A stretch of 64,000 bases of DNA, taken from assembly GCA_944325065.1 (NCBI GenBank), contig CALUYS010000006.1, forward strand, positions 1 to 64,000. The letters run 5' to 3'. Positions 35,150 to 45,121 of the stretch are shown piece after piece (the stretch's first letter is position 1; each line of letters begins with the position of its first letter). The notes beneath the pieces were generated by a model. The model was not told the DNA's origin, did no database searches, and was given only the letters and a program-made list of their open reading frames with translations. Source of the DNA: Candidatus Gastranaerophilales bacterium. Its GTDB lineage: Bacteria; Cyanobacteriota; Vampirovibrionia; Gastranaerophilales; Gastranaerophilaceae. Made by a program: the position numbers and the translations under genes.

Positions 35150-35835
35150 AAGAAAAGAAGATAGCAAGGATGAAACAATTTTAGAGAATTTAAGTTCTAG
35201 CAAACCAGTTGAAATAATAAAATAATACTTCAAGACGAAGGATTGTCAATAAAAAATAACAAAAGAGCTAGGAAGCATTTCAAGTGCTATACAAAAAAAT
35301 TAAATTTTTAAGGAGATATTTATTACAAAGGCAAATATATAATTTTTTAGGCAGGTATTAGAGCCTAAAATAAATGTAAGTAATCCCATAAAAACGAGAA
35401 AATCAATATTTTTTAATAACGTTAGATGCAAAATTTTATTAAAAATAACTTAAAATATTAATATTCCTCAGAAATAAATTATCGCATTTATTACTAAGAC
35501 ACTTAGTGGAAGAATCAAGAAGAATAAGAAATAAATAATCAAGCTGTTTAATAGTGATGGTAAATAATTAAACTTGTAAATCTATTATTAAAAAACGATT
35601 AAAAAGACATCTAACACCACATCCAATTCGATAAGTAGTCTAATGAAACATTATCGAAAAACTATTAAAAGTATACGAAATGATAATGGATGTGGGTTCT
35701 CTAAATATAAAAAAAATAACAGAGGGGGAAAATGTGTATGTCGAAAATTGGATTAACAATAGACCGATAAAAATTCTTGATTATATTCCAACTAAAGAAG
35801 TTTTTGCACTTGATAGTGTTGCGATTGCTTCTTGA
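35150..35835 (+). pseudogene. Decayed IS30-family transposase
   Basis: This stretch has no intact frame, but fragments of an IS30 transposase can be read on the plus strand in changing frames. Near 35228-35295 an N-terminal helix-turn-helix 'LQDEGLSIKN' then 'KELGSISSAIQKN' appears. Near 35645-35700 'RKTIKSIRNDNG' matches the catalytic 'k.i.sDNG.EF'. At about 35745-35835 'WINNRPIKILDYIPTKEVF' matches the C-terminal 'LN.RPRK.LGY.TP.EVF'. It ends with a stop at 35833-35835. The element is heavily frameshifted, and inverted termini are not obvious. Confidence 0.65.
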
Positions 35836-35876
35836 ATTCACCCATTAATATTTGTAAACAAAAATTTGCAAGAAGA

Positions 35877-36449
35877 TTAATATTTATTTTTATCAATAAG
35901 ATTAAACAACATAACATAAATATCATCAGCATAATAAAGTTTTACTAAGAGATATTTATGCTCATAACGTTCAGCTGTAATAAAAGCACTTGGAGGTGTC
36001 ACTTTTCGTGAACTTTTAAAAAAATTGTTCATTTTTTCAAAAAATCCATCGTGGAATTTTTGCCATTTTGTTTTTTTTACCTTTGGTATATTCTTTTCAT
36101 AAAATCCAAATGGAACAGGTTCCTTTTTAATTGCTGGAATTATATAACTTACTTTGCCACTTACTTTAAATAAAACAATATCCCTATTTTTATAATGTCT
36201 TGGGGTTAAAATATAATAACCATGTGGGACCATTGTATCTTTAAAATATAAGTCAGTTGATGTCCTAAATAAAGGATAGGGCGAATATGCATAGCGAAAA
36301 TTATCCTCATCCTGATATGGATCAATATTATTATAAAAAGTAAAATCAACTTTGTTTGTTTGTTCATATAATTTTATATAATCAGTTGCAGTTGCAAAAG
36401 ATGTTATATTTATAGCTATTAAAATTAAAATATAAAATATTTTCCTCAT
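35877..36449 (-). CDS. Secreted or periplasmic hypothetical protein
   Basis: 190 residues with a signal peptide (basic start, hydrophobic 'IFYILILIAINITSFA', likely cut near residue 21). The mature part is rich in Tyr, Pro and Lys and has 'RKVTPPSAFITAERYE' near the C terminus; no known domain. It lies 24 bp after the AsmA/TamB-like giant gene in the same operon direction, so it may act in the same envelope process. Confidence 0.65.
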   Translation of the reverse strand: MRKIFYILILIAINITSFATATDYIKLYEQTNKVDFTFYNNIDPYQDEDNFRYAYSPYPLFRTSTDLYFKDTMVPHGYYILTPRHYKNRDIVLFKVSGKVSYIIPAIKKEPVPFGFYEKNIPKVKKTKWQKFHDGFFEKMNNFFKSSRKVTPPSAFITAERYEHKYLLVKLYYADDIYVMLFNLIDKNKY

Positions 36450-36473
36450 AATTAAAATAATAATTCTTTCCTC

Positions 36474-39400
36474 TTAATTTTCAATCCACTTAAATGATTT
36501 TACATAGTCATTTGAATTTATATCACCATCAACAACAGCTTCGAAATATCGACAAGCTTCCATTTTATCGTTTTTTACAAGTGTTGGAATTTTCTTTAAA
36601 TTATTATCATCATAAATTGATTCTTTTCCAATTATTGAAAATAATGAACTGATAGAAGCATTTCCTATTGGACCTAACAATGATATTGCACTTGGTGATA
36701 ATTTCCCATACACGTTCATTTTTGCATCCATATTAATATAATTATAGTTACCATTTACATATACACTCATATTTTCACCCTGTGAATATATATTTATATC
36801 TTTTACTTGAGAATCTTTTATAATAAGATTACCTTTTATACGTGCAAAATAACCTGTTTTAATGGGCACAACTAAATCTATTATATTATTTATAGTTAAC
36901 CCTAAAGGACCTCTTTTTATAACATTCCCTGCTCTTAATAAATACTCCAATGAGCCTAACTTAGGAAGCCTGCCATCATTTATTTCAAAATTTATATCAC
37001 CATCCAAATTTTTTATACGTTCTTCTTCTGTTTCCCCTGAGGTTATTAAATTTACATCACCATTTAACCTGCCTTGTATTTGATTTTCTACATCAAGTAA
37101 AAATTTTGCACTCATATTTGCATCCAAATTATTTAACTTTAAACTTGTATTTATTTTATTTGTTTTTAAATTATAATCTACACGACCAAACAAATTACCA
37201 CCAAGACCTTCTATTCTTAGCTTTTCTATTCTGAAAATACCATCATTATCCTTTTTTAAATTAGCAAGAAAATTTTTACCAATTTCATTACGTATTAATA
37301 CATTATCTATATGCAAATTTGCATTTTCGATAATTATATTATCAAAATTTGCTTTAAATTTCATATCGTCTATATTGTTTGAAACGAGAATTGTATTAAA
37401 TTCTCTTTTCTGGGAATTTGTCGCTCTTGATATAAAATTTATTGCTTCACTTAGATTTAAATTTGTTAAATGAAAGTTTAAACTATCTACTTTTAATGGA
37501 CTATTTATATTATTCTTTATATGTGTATCAAATTCAAAATCTGAATTTAATGTTGAACCATTTGAGTTTATATTTATTGAATTGTCTGACTTAAATTGCA
37601 TATTTAAAGTCTTTATTTTTGTTCCATATAAAGGCATATTTGCATTAAGTATATCTAAATACCCAACAATTTTAGGGTCTTGTATTTTTCCATTTAATTT
37701 TATATCACAATTAAAAATGCCTTCTTTAAATATTGATTTTTTAAAGATAATATTTAACAATCTGGAATTTAAAGGCTTTTCTGTTTTTATATGAATATTA
37801 TTAAAATATACATTTTTAATATCTTTATAATTTAAAATATTTCCTCTTATACAAATCATTTTTAACGGATTTTTTTTGTTATTTTGTGTTTTAACATATT
37901 TTAAATATTCTAAATTTTTTAAATCAATTTTTTTATTTTCAAATAATATTATACTTCTAATTTCACGTAAATAATCTTCATCGCCTATATTTGCACCCAT
38001 ATAAGATATATCAGATCCTTCATTTAATCTCAAAATAGGACTAATGTTTAAATTATTATCATAAAATACAAAATCCGTAAGTACATTTATATCTCCTTTA
38101 ACTTTTAAAGGATAAACCATAAAAGAATTTATAGCTTTTGTTACTAAATTATCAGTTAATTTAAATGTAAAATACCCTTTTATATATGGATTATAGAAAT
38201 TACTAATTTCTGATTTTAAAAATATAGGCGTCTTATCAATTTCACCAGTTAGTGATTTTATAATTATTCTATTTTTCATCATTTCAATATTTGATGTATT
38301 TATAACAATTGGAAATTTTAATATACTATGATTAAAACGAAGATCGTTTATAGTTATTACCCCATTTACACTCTCATTTTTTATTTTTAAGCAGCAATTA
38401 CAACTACCTTTAAAATTTTCATAAACATTAAATATTTTATCCAACTCTTTTATTTTTAAATTTAAATCTTTATACTTGTTTAAAAAGCTTAAATCAAAAT
38501 TTTGTGCATCAAATAATAAATTTATATTTCTTTTTTGAAATATATTATTAATATTTCCATTAATAAACATACTTGAATCAGCAGGGGCATTAATTTTTAA
38601 ATTATTAACATAAATATTTTTATCAAGTTTTATTTTACCACTTATTGCTCTTAAAGGATAATTATTTTCATTTATAGTATTTAAAAATTCAAATCTACCA
38701 ACTAATTTATTTAAATCAAAATTGCTAATATTGCCATAATATTTTAGCTTAAATTTTAATCTACCTCCAATTTGACTTAAAAGTTTAAAAGCAAAATCTT
38801 TTAGACCTAACTGATTTAATAGAAAAGACTTATTCATTCCTTTAATACAACTATTTAAATTAATATTAGAAGATTCAATAATAATAGGTTGTTTATTATC
38901 TTTAATATCTGTTTTAACAATTATTTTATCATTATTAAATTTGCCATTTAAATCTATTATAAGATTTTCTTTATTTTTGTCATAAGTTTTATATTGTATT
39001 TTACCATTTAAGTCATTAATAGGATTATTTAAAAAGGTGAGATAAACATCATTATCCTTCATTTTTATATCACAATTGCAATTTAAATCATCAATTAAGT
39101 TTTCACCTTTGTTTTCATCAATTTTTCCATAGAGTGATAAATTGATATCCATTTTTTTTGTTAATTTTGCTATTAAATTAAAATTATGAGAGTATTTTTT
39201 TAACCCTTGACTCAAGACAACAAGGTTTTTAGCAACATCAGCATCAAGATTGCTTGAAGATATATTCAAATTAACGTCACTATATATTGTAAAATCGCCT
39301 TTAACTTTTATTTCATTATTTTCAATATATGCTTTTTTCGTTTCAAAATGCATATCTTTACCATTAAAAATTAAGTTACCAGTTGCATTTTTTATTATTC

Positions 39401-40937
39401 CATTTATTGTGTCGTATTCAACACTTGAATTATTAAAATTAAATTCACCATATAAAAAACTTTCACTTAATGTTCCTTTTGCAAGTAAATTAATATTCCC
39501 AAATCCATCTATTTTCATATAAGGCAAAGGTCCAAGTTTAAATCCTATTATTTTTTTTATAGGTATAAGTGAAACCATAGCTCGATTTAAATCGACATTA
39601 TTACTTGAGATAATTTTATATTCCCCACTTTTATCGTCATACAGTTTTGAAAATCCTAAAATTTTGACAAATTCACTCTTACTTGTATAAACTTTTGTAT
39701 TTAAATTAAAAGTATCTCCTTCAAATTTAATATCCACTTTTGCTTTTGGAACATCAGGGAAAGATTTAACCACATAACAATCACTTGCAAGAATACTTCC
39801 ATAAACTTTTGGCTTATTATACTTCCCTTGAATCTTAACATTACCATTTATTTTACTATATATCTTATATTTTTTTAAATTAACGATTGGTTCAAACTGA
39901 ATATTATTTATTTTTTGAGGCAAAATATCTATTAGCTTTTCTGCTCTCAAATCATTGATTTTTAAATTTAAATCAAAAAATGGCTTTTGATAAGATATGT
40001 TTTTAATTTTTCCCGATAGTAATATATCTAAAAAATTATTATTAATATTTAAATTATCAACAAATAAGTCGTCTTTTTTTATAATAACATTTGAAATTAT
40101 TTTAGTTTTATCTTTTAAAATTACATCTTCATATTTAAACTTGTTTAAAATAATATAAAGTTTAAATTTGTTTATTTTATTATCTGTTAATGTTTTAACA
40201 AATAAGTCTCCATTTGTATATATTTGATATTTAGGAAAATATTTTACTAATACTTTTGTATCAAAACCTTTTATATAGCCATTCAAACTGAATTTTTCAT
40301 CATCAAAATATTGATTTAATGGCAATTTTGAAGCAAGCTCAAAATCAAAAATAGTATTTTTATTATTTATATTTAAATTACCATCAATTTCAACTTTTAA
40401 AAATTTTGATTTATAATTATTTACTAAAAGTTTATTACCTTTAAAACATATTTTATTATTATAAAATTTATCATTAAAACTTATATCATAATTAAATAAA
40501 TTAACATTAATATTATCATATTTAAGTTTTAAATTTGTTGATTTCAATGGAATATTAATAAAATTAAAAAAACCTTCTTTATCTCGACTAATGTTTAGTT
40601 TAAGATTTTTTATATATAATGATTTTAAATCAACAATTTTAAATATTATTTTTAAAGGATAAAATTCAAAATTTGTTTGTTCCAAATTTAAAATATTAAT
40701 ATTTTGTTTTGTTTTTATATTTAAATTGTCAATATTTAAAGAACAAGAAAAATCTAATTTTGTCTTAAAATTAAATTTATCATAATTTAAGACAACATTT
40801 GATTTGTTTTCAAAAATTTTTATTATCTTATTTACATTGCTATTTATTAACTTTGGGAAAATATACAGATATGAAAATTCAAAGATAATAAATAATAAAA
40901 ATATTATGATAAAAATATATTTAAATTGTTTACTCAT
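36474..40937 (-). CDS. AsmA/TamB-like giant envelope protein
   Basis: 1487 residues, starting at an ATG that gives a single N-terminal membrane anchor (IFIIIFLLFIIFEFSYLYIF). The rest is a long succession of beta-strand-rich repeats, with Asn/Asp/Lys-rich strands such as 'LNIKTKQNINILNLEQTNF'. This is the architecture of AsmA-like/TamB/YhdP proteins, which form periplasmic hydrophobic grooves for lipid transport between membranes. The C-terminal 'GKLSPSAISLLGPIGNASIS' and 'FEAVVDGDI' region fits AsmA-type C-terminal domains. It implies an outer membrane. A TTG further upstream (40955) could add six residues. Confidence 0.8.
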   Translation of the reverse strand: MSKQFKYIFIIIFLLFIIFEFSYLYIFPKLINSNVNKIIKIFENKSNVVLNYDKFNFKTKLDFSCSLNIDNLNIKTKQNINILNLEQTNFEFYPLKIIFKIVDLKSLYIKNLKLNISRDKEGFFNFINIPLKSTNLKLKYDNINVNLFNYDISFNDKFYNNKICFKGNKLLVNNYKSKFLKVEIDGNLNINNKNTIFDFELASKLPLNQYFDDEKFSLNGYIKGFDTKVLVKYFPKYQIYTNGDLFVKTLTDNKINKFKLYIILNKFKYEDVILKDKTKIISNVIIKKDDLFVDNLNINNNFLDILLSGKIKNISYQKPFFDLNLKINDLRAEKLIDILPQKINNIQFEPIVNLKKYKIYSKINGNVKIQGKYNKPKVYGSILASDCYVVKSFPDVPKAKVDIKFEGDTFNLNTKVYTSKSEFVKILGFSKLYDDKSGEYKIISSNNVDLNRAMVSLIPIKKIIGFKLGPLPYMKIDGFGNINLLAKGTLSESFLYGEFNFNNSSVEYDTINGIIKNATGNLIFNGKDMHFETKKAYIENNEIKVKGDFTIYSDVNLNISSSNLDADVAKNLVVLSQGLKKYSHNFNLIAKLTKKMDINLSLYGKIDENKGENLIDDLNCNCDIKMKDNDVYLTFLNNPINDLNGKIQYKTYDKNKENLIIDLNGKFNNDKIIVKTDIKDNKQPIIIESSNINLNSCIKGMNKSFLLNQLGLKDFAFKLLSQIGGRLKFKLKYYGNISNFDLNKLVGRFEFLNTINENNYPLRAISGKIKLDKNIYVNNLKINAPADSSMFINGNINNIFQKRNINLLFDAQNFDLSFLNKYKDLNLKIKELDKIFNVYENFKGSCNCCLKIKNESVNGVITINDLRFNHSILKFPIVINTSNIEMMKNRIIIKSLTGEIDKTPIFLKSEISNFYNPYIKGYFTFKLTDNLVTKAINSFMVYPLKVKGDINVLTDFVFYDNNLNISPILRLNEGSDISYMGANIGDEDYLREIRSIILFENKKIDLKNLEYLKYVKTQNNKKNPLKMICIRGNILNYKDIKNVYFNNIHIKTEKPLNSRLLNIIFKKSIFKEGIFNCDIKLNGKIQDPKIVGYLDILNANMPLYGTKIKTLNMQFKSDNSININSNGSTLNSDFEFDTHIKNNINSPLKVDSLNFHLTNLNLSEAINFISRATNSQKREFNTILVSNNIDDMKFKANFDNIIIENANLHIDNVLIRNEIGKNFLANLKKDNDGIFRIEKLRIEGLGGNLFGRVDYNLKTNKINTSLKLNNLDANMSAKFLLDVENQIQGRLNGDVNLITSGETEEERIKNLDGDINFEINDGRLPKLGSLEYLLRAGNVIKRGPLGLTINNIIDLVVPIKTGYFARIKGNLIIKDSQVKDINIYSQGENMSVYVNGNYNYINMDAKMNVYGKLSPSAISLLGPIGNASISSLFSIIGKESIYDDNNLKKIPTLVKNDKMEACRYFEAVVDGDINSNDYVKSFKWIEN

Positions 40938-40991
40938 ATAAATTATTATAAACAATTTTTGATAATTAGACCAATATTTTATAAAAGATTA

Positions 40992-41645
40992 TTAAAATAA
41001 TCTAATTTGTTGTTGTTGATATGGGATATATGGTGAATTATTTGGGATATATGGAGTTGCAGGGCTAATAATTTGAGAGCCATAAACTGGCATATTTGAA
41101 TATACATTAACAGGATTCAAATAAGAAACATTTGAATTAGTAGGTGATATAGGGACGTTTGATATTTTTGAATATGGAATTTGATTATTGTTTAACATAA
41201 TACTACCTAACGGGTTATTTGAAGGTTTTGAAACATTAAAAAGATTTTTACCTAAAAAAGAAGTAATTGACCCGACAAAAAATAATTTCCCCAAATAATT
41301 ACGACTAAAAATTGTACCTAAACAAGCTAGACTTAAAGTTAGAAAATTACTTGATAATGATTTAATAGCACCTTTTAACCAACCTTTTGTTTTAGCATAT
41401 AAATTTTGTAAATTAGTAGGTTGGTTTGATCTTAAATACGATACTGACTGATATGGATTATTTATTAACATATTTGCATTTATTGGATTATTAAATTGAT
41501 TTTGCATGTTTAATTCAGATACATCTGCATTTGCTGAATTTTTTGCATTTTTATATGCATCATAACCACAAGATGCCATAATAGTTAATGAGCCAATAGT
41601 TGTAATAGTGGACAATAAGGAACTAAAAAGATTTTTATTTGCCAT
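40992..41645 (-). CDS. Hypothetical membrane protein with Asn/Pro/Tyr-rich C terminus
   Basis: 217 residues from the ATG with a GAGG site 6 nt upstream; an earlier ATG at 41660 lacks one. The N-terminal hydrophobic segment 'LFSSLLSTITTIGSLTIMASCG' ends in Ala-Ser-Cys-Gly, which could be a lipobox-like site. A second hydrophobic pair (about 95-135) is followed by a C-terminal 75 residues rich in Asn, Pro, Tyr and Ser. It overlaps the HEAT-repeat gene by 11 bp. No family recognised. Confidence 0.6.
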   Translation of the reverse strand: MANKNLFSSLLSTITTIGSLTIMASCGYDAYKNAKNSANADVSELNMQNQFNNPINANMLINNPYQSVSYLRSNQPTNLQNLYAKTKGWLKGAIKSLSSNFLTLSLACLGTIFSRNYLGKLFFVGSITSFLGKNLFNVSKPSNNPLGSIMLNNNQIPYSKISNVPISPTNSNVSYLNPVNVYSNMPVYGSQIISPATPYIPNNSPYIPYQQQQIRLF

Positions 41646-42540
41646 TATTATCAACCTCATTTTGAATTATTTTATCATTTTGAGTAACTTGTATTTTTTG
41701 AGTATTCATTTCAAGTAAAACCTTTGATGCCATTTTTGCTTCTTCTCCACCATATGCTGTTGATTTTTGAAGTTGAGTTAATATATCATAAGTTAAATCA
41801 TCACCTTTAGCATCTTTTGTATCAAGTAAACACATAGCAAGAATTCTAATACGTGGTTCAACATCTTGAAGAGCTAAATTTAAAAGATTATTTAATGCAA
41901 CATCATCATAACGTGATTTATCTTCACGAAAACATTTGCCTAACATTTCAATCCCTTGAGTTCTAATATCACGATTATCATTTCTCAAATAATTTTCCAA
42001 AGTTTTGATATACTCATCAGTCAACAAAGTTAATTCTTTTGTTTCAACTTTTCCTTTTTCATTATCATAAGATGGTAAATTTAATTCATTATTATTTTTA
42101 GTTTCTTCAAAATTTTCTTGTTTTTTGTTTTCTTCTGGAGTTATATTTTCATTATCATTATCATTAAAATTGTCATATATATTTTTATCATTTTGAGATT
42201 CATTCTCAAATGTCGGCATTTGAGTTTGATTTAATTTTTCTTCATTAATAGAGTTTAACTTTGGACTTTCTGTATAATGATTATTAAAAGTTGTATTATT
42301 ACCGGGGACTACAGCAGGGTTATATATAATTATATTTACACCTGACCCATTTCCATTGGGTGTTTTTGTCGGAACATAAACTGTTTTTTGATTTGGTAAT
42401 TGAGTTGTTGTTAATTCATTTTGTATATTTTCTCCAAAACTCATTTGTTTCTTTTTGGGGATACATTTTGAATTTTGTATAACTTGATTATTATAACAAA
42501 AAGAATTATTATTAAAATTAGGGTATGATATATTATACAT
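41635..42540 (-). CDS. HEAT-repeat protein with N-terminal SFGE motif
   Basis: 301 residues; the ATG at 42540 is preferred over a GTG two codons earlier. The N-terminal leader is Asn/Gln/Tyr-rich and includes 'KKKQMSFGENIQ' (SFGE at 34-37). A disordered acidic Asn/Glu stretch runs to about 160. A C-terminal helical-repeat domain contains 'LLTDEYIKTLENYLRNDNRD', 'IRTQGIEMLGKCF', 'VEPRIRILAMCLLD' and 'EEAKMASKVLLEM', the pattern of HEAT repeats used for protein contacts. It is co-transcribed with the membrane protein downstream. Confidence 0.72.
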   Translation of the reverse strand: MYNISYPNFNNNSFCYNNQVIQNSKCIPKKKQMSFGENIQNELTTTQLPNQKTVYVPTKTPNGNGSGVNIIIYNPAVVPGNNTTFNNHYTESPKLNSINEEKLNQTQMPTFENESQNDKNIYDNFNDNDNENITPEENKKQENFEETKNNNELNLPSYDNEKGKVETKELTLLTDEYIKTLENYLRNDNRDIRTQGIEMLGKCFREDKSRYDDVALNNLLNLALQDVEPRIRILAMCLLDTKDAKGDDLTYDILTQLQKSTAYGGEEAKMASKVLLEMNTQKIQVTQNDKIIQNEVDNNGK

Positions 42541-42635
42541 AATCACATTCTATAAAATATTTACACATATAAGTAAAAACAAATAGAAAAAAAATAATGC
42601 CTAAAAAATAATAAATATTAAGAAAATTTAACAAT

Positions 42636-43130
42636 ATGACAGATTTTGTAAAAGAAGTTGAAAAATTAATGCAAATACCTGAAGGATATTGCAAAGCTTG
42701 TGGAAAATGTTGTGAAATAGGAACAGCACGAGGTTGTTTAACATACGATGAACTTTTAAAGGTTGCAAATAATGAAACTAATGCTCCTTATAATATTGTA
42801 AATAGTGCTAATGATTTTCTTGCGACTTTTGTTCCTTTTGAGACAATAGATGAAGCTAGGAAGGTCAATTCACATTTTGTCGATATGATATTAAAAACAA
42901 CTAATAAAAATGAAAATGAAGTCACTTTTTTTCATTGTCGTTACTTAAAAAAAGATAAAAAATGTCAAATATATGAAGATCGCCCCACTTTTTGTCGCAA
43001 ATATCCAGCTGTAGATGAACGTACTTTTTTCTTTGAAGGATGTGGTTTAGAAAAAGTTATAAAAGAAAATATAAAAAAAGTTGCTGATATAATAAATTAT
43101 TTAGAACAAAAAGAAAAAAATAATGGATAA
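42636..43130 (+). CDS. YkgJ-type cysteine-cluster (metal-chelating) protein
   Basis: 164 residues. 'YCKACGKCCEIG' (about 18-29) and then 'FHCRYLKKDKKCQIYEDRPTFCRKYPAV' form the Cys pattern of the YkgJ/UPF0153 family, thought to bind zinc or an Fe-S cluster. The biochemical role is unknown. The stop overlaps the uvrB start by 8 bp, so the two are translated together. Confidence 0.9.
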   Translation: MTDFVKEVEKLMQIPEGYCKACGKCCEIGTARGCLTYDELLKVANNETNAPYNIVNSANDFLATFVPFETIDEARKVNSHFVDMILKTTNKNENEVTFFHCRYLKKDKKCQIYEDRPTFCRKYPAVDERTFFFEGCGLEKVIKENIKKVADIINYLEQKEKNNG

Positions 43131-45117
43131 TAAGTTTAAAATAGAAAGTAAGTTTAAACCAACAGGCGATCAACCAAAAGCAATAGCATCACTTGTAAAT
43201 GGTTTAAATAATGGATTAAAAAATCAAACACTACTTGGGATTACAGGAAGCGGTAAAACGTTTACTATCGCTAATGTTATTGAAGAAATACAAAAACCAA
43301 CCCTTGTTATAGCTCATAATAAAACACTTGCGGCACAGTTATATAACGAATTTAAAGAAATTTTCCCAAATAATGCTGTTGAATATTTTATAAGTTATTA
43401 TGACTATTATCAACCTGAAGCATATATACCAAGAACGGATACATATATTGAAAAAAGTGCAATGATAAATGAAGAAATAGATAGATTACGTCATAATACA
43501 ACTCGTAGTTTATACGAACGAAAAGATGTAATAATAGTTGCATCAGTCAGCTGTATTTATGGTTTAGGGACACCTCAAAGTTACTATAAAGGAACAATTA
43601 CAATAAATACAACTGATAATTTAAATAGAGATGATTTTTTAAGACATTTAGTTTTCACTCAATATTCTCGTAACGACCTTGAGCTGAAACCTGGAACTTT
43701 TAGAGCAAGAGGTGATATTGTTGAGTTTATGCCAACATTTGAAAAAGTCATAAATAGGATTGCTTTTTTTGGTGATGAAATTGAAAAAATAACCCGCATT
43801 GATCCATTGTCAGGTGAAATCCTTGGGAAACCGGATAAACTAATAATTTATCCTGCCGTTCACTATTTGTCATATGATAATGATGTCGATGAAACTATTG
43901 GTTTAATCAAAAATGAATTGAACAATCGACTTGTTGAATTAAAAAGCCAAAATAAACTTTTAGAAGCACAAAGACTAAATGAAAGAGTCAATTATGATAT
44001 AGAAATGATAAAAGAAATGGGATATTGTAATGGAATTGAAAACTATTCAAGGATTATAGAAAGACGACCACCAGGGAGTGCTCCAAGTGTATTGCTTGAT
44101 TATTTTCAAGATGATTTCTTACTTGTAATTGATGAATCACATGTTACCTTGCCACAATTGCGAGGAATGTATAATGCCGATAAATCAAGAAAAGAAGTGT
44201 TGGTTGATTATGGTTTTCGTCTGCCTTGTGCTGTAGATAACCGCCCTTTGATGTTTGAAGAATTTTGGAATAAAGTCAACCAAAAAATATTTGTCTCTGC
44301 AACACCTGGAGATTTTGAGCTTGAAGTTTCTCAAAATAAAGTTGACCAAATTATTCGTCCCACAGGTCTTCTTGACCCTGATATTAAAATTTATCCAACT
44401 TTAAACCAAATTGATGTCTTAATGGATGAAATAAAGACAACTACATCAAATGGATATAGGACTTTGATTACTACTTTGACAAAACGTATGGCTGAAGATT
44501 TAACTGACTATTTATCAAAATTTGATATCAAAGTTAAGTATCTTCATAGTGGAATTGAATCAATTGAACGTGTTGAAATATTGCGTGATTTAAGACTTGG
44601 CAATTTTGATGTATTAGTAGGCGTAAATTTACTGCGTGAAGGACTTGATATGCCTGAAGTCGAACTTGTTGCTATTATGGATGCTGATAAAGAAGGATTT
44701 TTACGATCTTCAAAAAGTCTTATTCAAACTATAGGAAGATCTGCAAGAAATGCAAACGGACGAGTTATACTCTTCGCTGATAAAATTACCGATAGCATGA
44801 AAGATGCCATTGACAAAACTTTATTTAGACGACAAATTCAAAAGGATTATAATAAAAAATATAATATAATTCCAAAAACAATAATCAAACCCATTGAAAA
44901 CAACCTTCTTCAACTTATAAACTCTTATCGAAGTGTTGAGGATATTGTTTTTGAAGAATTGACTAACTTAAATCTTGATATAAATGATGTTCCAAAACTT
45001 ATTAAACGTATTGAAAAAGAAATGCATAGTGCTGCAAAACAGCTTGATTTTGAACGTGCAGCAAGTTTGAGAGATCAATTAAAAAAAATGAAAGAATTAA
45101 ATAAATTTAATAAATAA
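43123..45117 (+). CDS. uvrB: UvrABC excision nuclease subunit B
   Basis: 664 residues, full length. Walker A is 'LLGITGSGKTFTIANV'. The UvrA/damage-binding beta-hairpin is 'YYDYYQPEAYIPRTDTYIEK'. Also present are 'VIDESHVTLPQLRGMY', helicase motif VI 'QTIGRSARNANG' and a C-terminal UVR domain (SAAKQLDFERAASLRDQLKK). It verifies damage and prepares incision in nucleotide excision repair. uvrA and uvrC are not in the window. Confidence 0.99.
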   Translation: MDNKFKIESKFKPTGDQPKAIASLVNGLNNGLKNQTLLGITGSGKTFTIANVIEEIQKPTLVIAHNKTLAAQLYNEFKEIFPNNAVEYFISYYDYYQPEAYIPRTDTYIEKSAMINEEIDRLRHNTTRSLYERKDVIIVASVSCIYGLGTPQSYYKGTITINTTDNLNRDDFLRHLVFTQYSRNDLELKPGTFRARGDIVEFMPTFEKVINRIAFFGDEIEKITRIDPLSGEILGKPDKLIIYPAVHYLSYDNDVDETIGLIKNELNNRLVELKSQNKLLEAQRLNERVNYDIEMIKEMGYCNGIENYSRIIERRPPGSAPSVLLDYFQDDFLLVIDESHVTLPQLRGMYNADKSRKEVLVDYGFRLPCAVDNRPLMFEEFWNKVNQKIFVSATPGDFELEVSQNKVDQIIRPTGLLDPDIKIYPTLNQIDVLMDEIKTTTSNGYRTLITTLTKRMAEDLTDYLSKFDIKVKYLHSGIESIERVEILRDLRLGNFDVLVGVNLLREGLDMPEVELVAIMDADKEGFLRSSKSLIQTIGRSARNANGRVILFADKITDSMKDAIDKTLFRRQIQKDYNKKYNIIPKTIIKPIENNLLQLINSYRSVEDIVFEELTNLNLDINDVPKLIKRIEKEMHSAAKQLDFERAASLRDQLKKMKELNKFNK

Positions 45118-45121
45118 ACTT

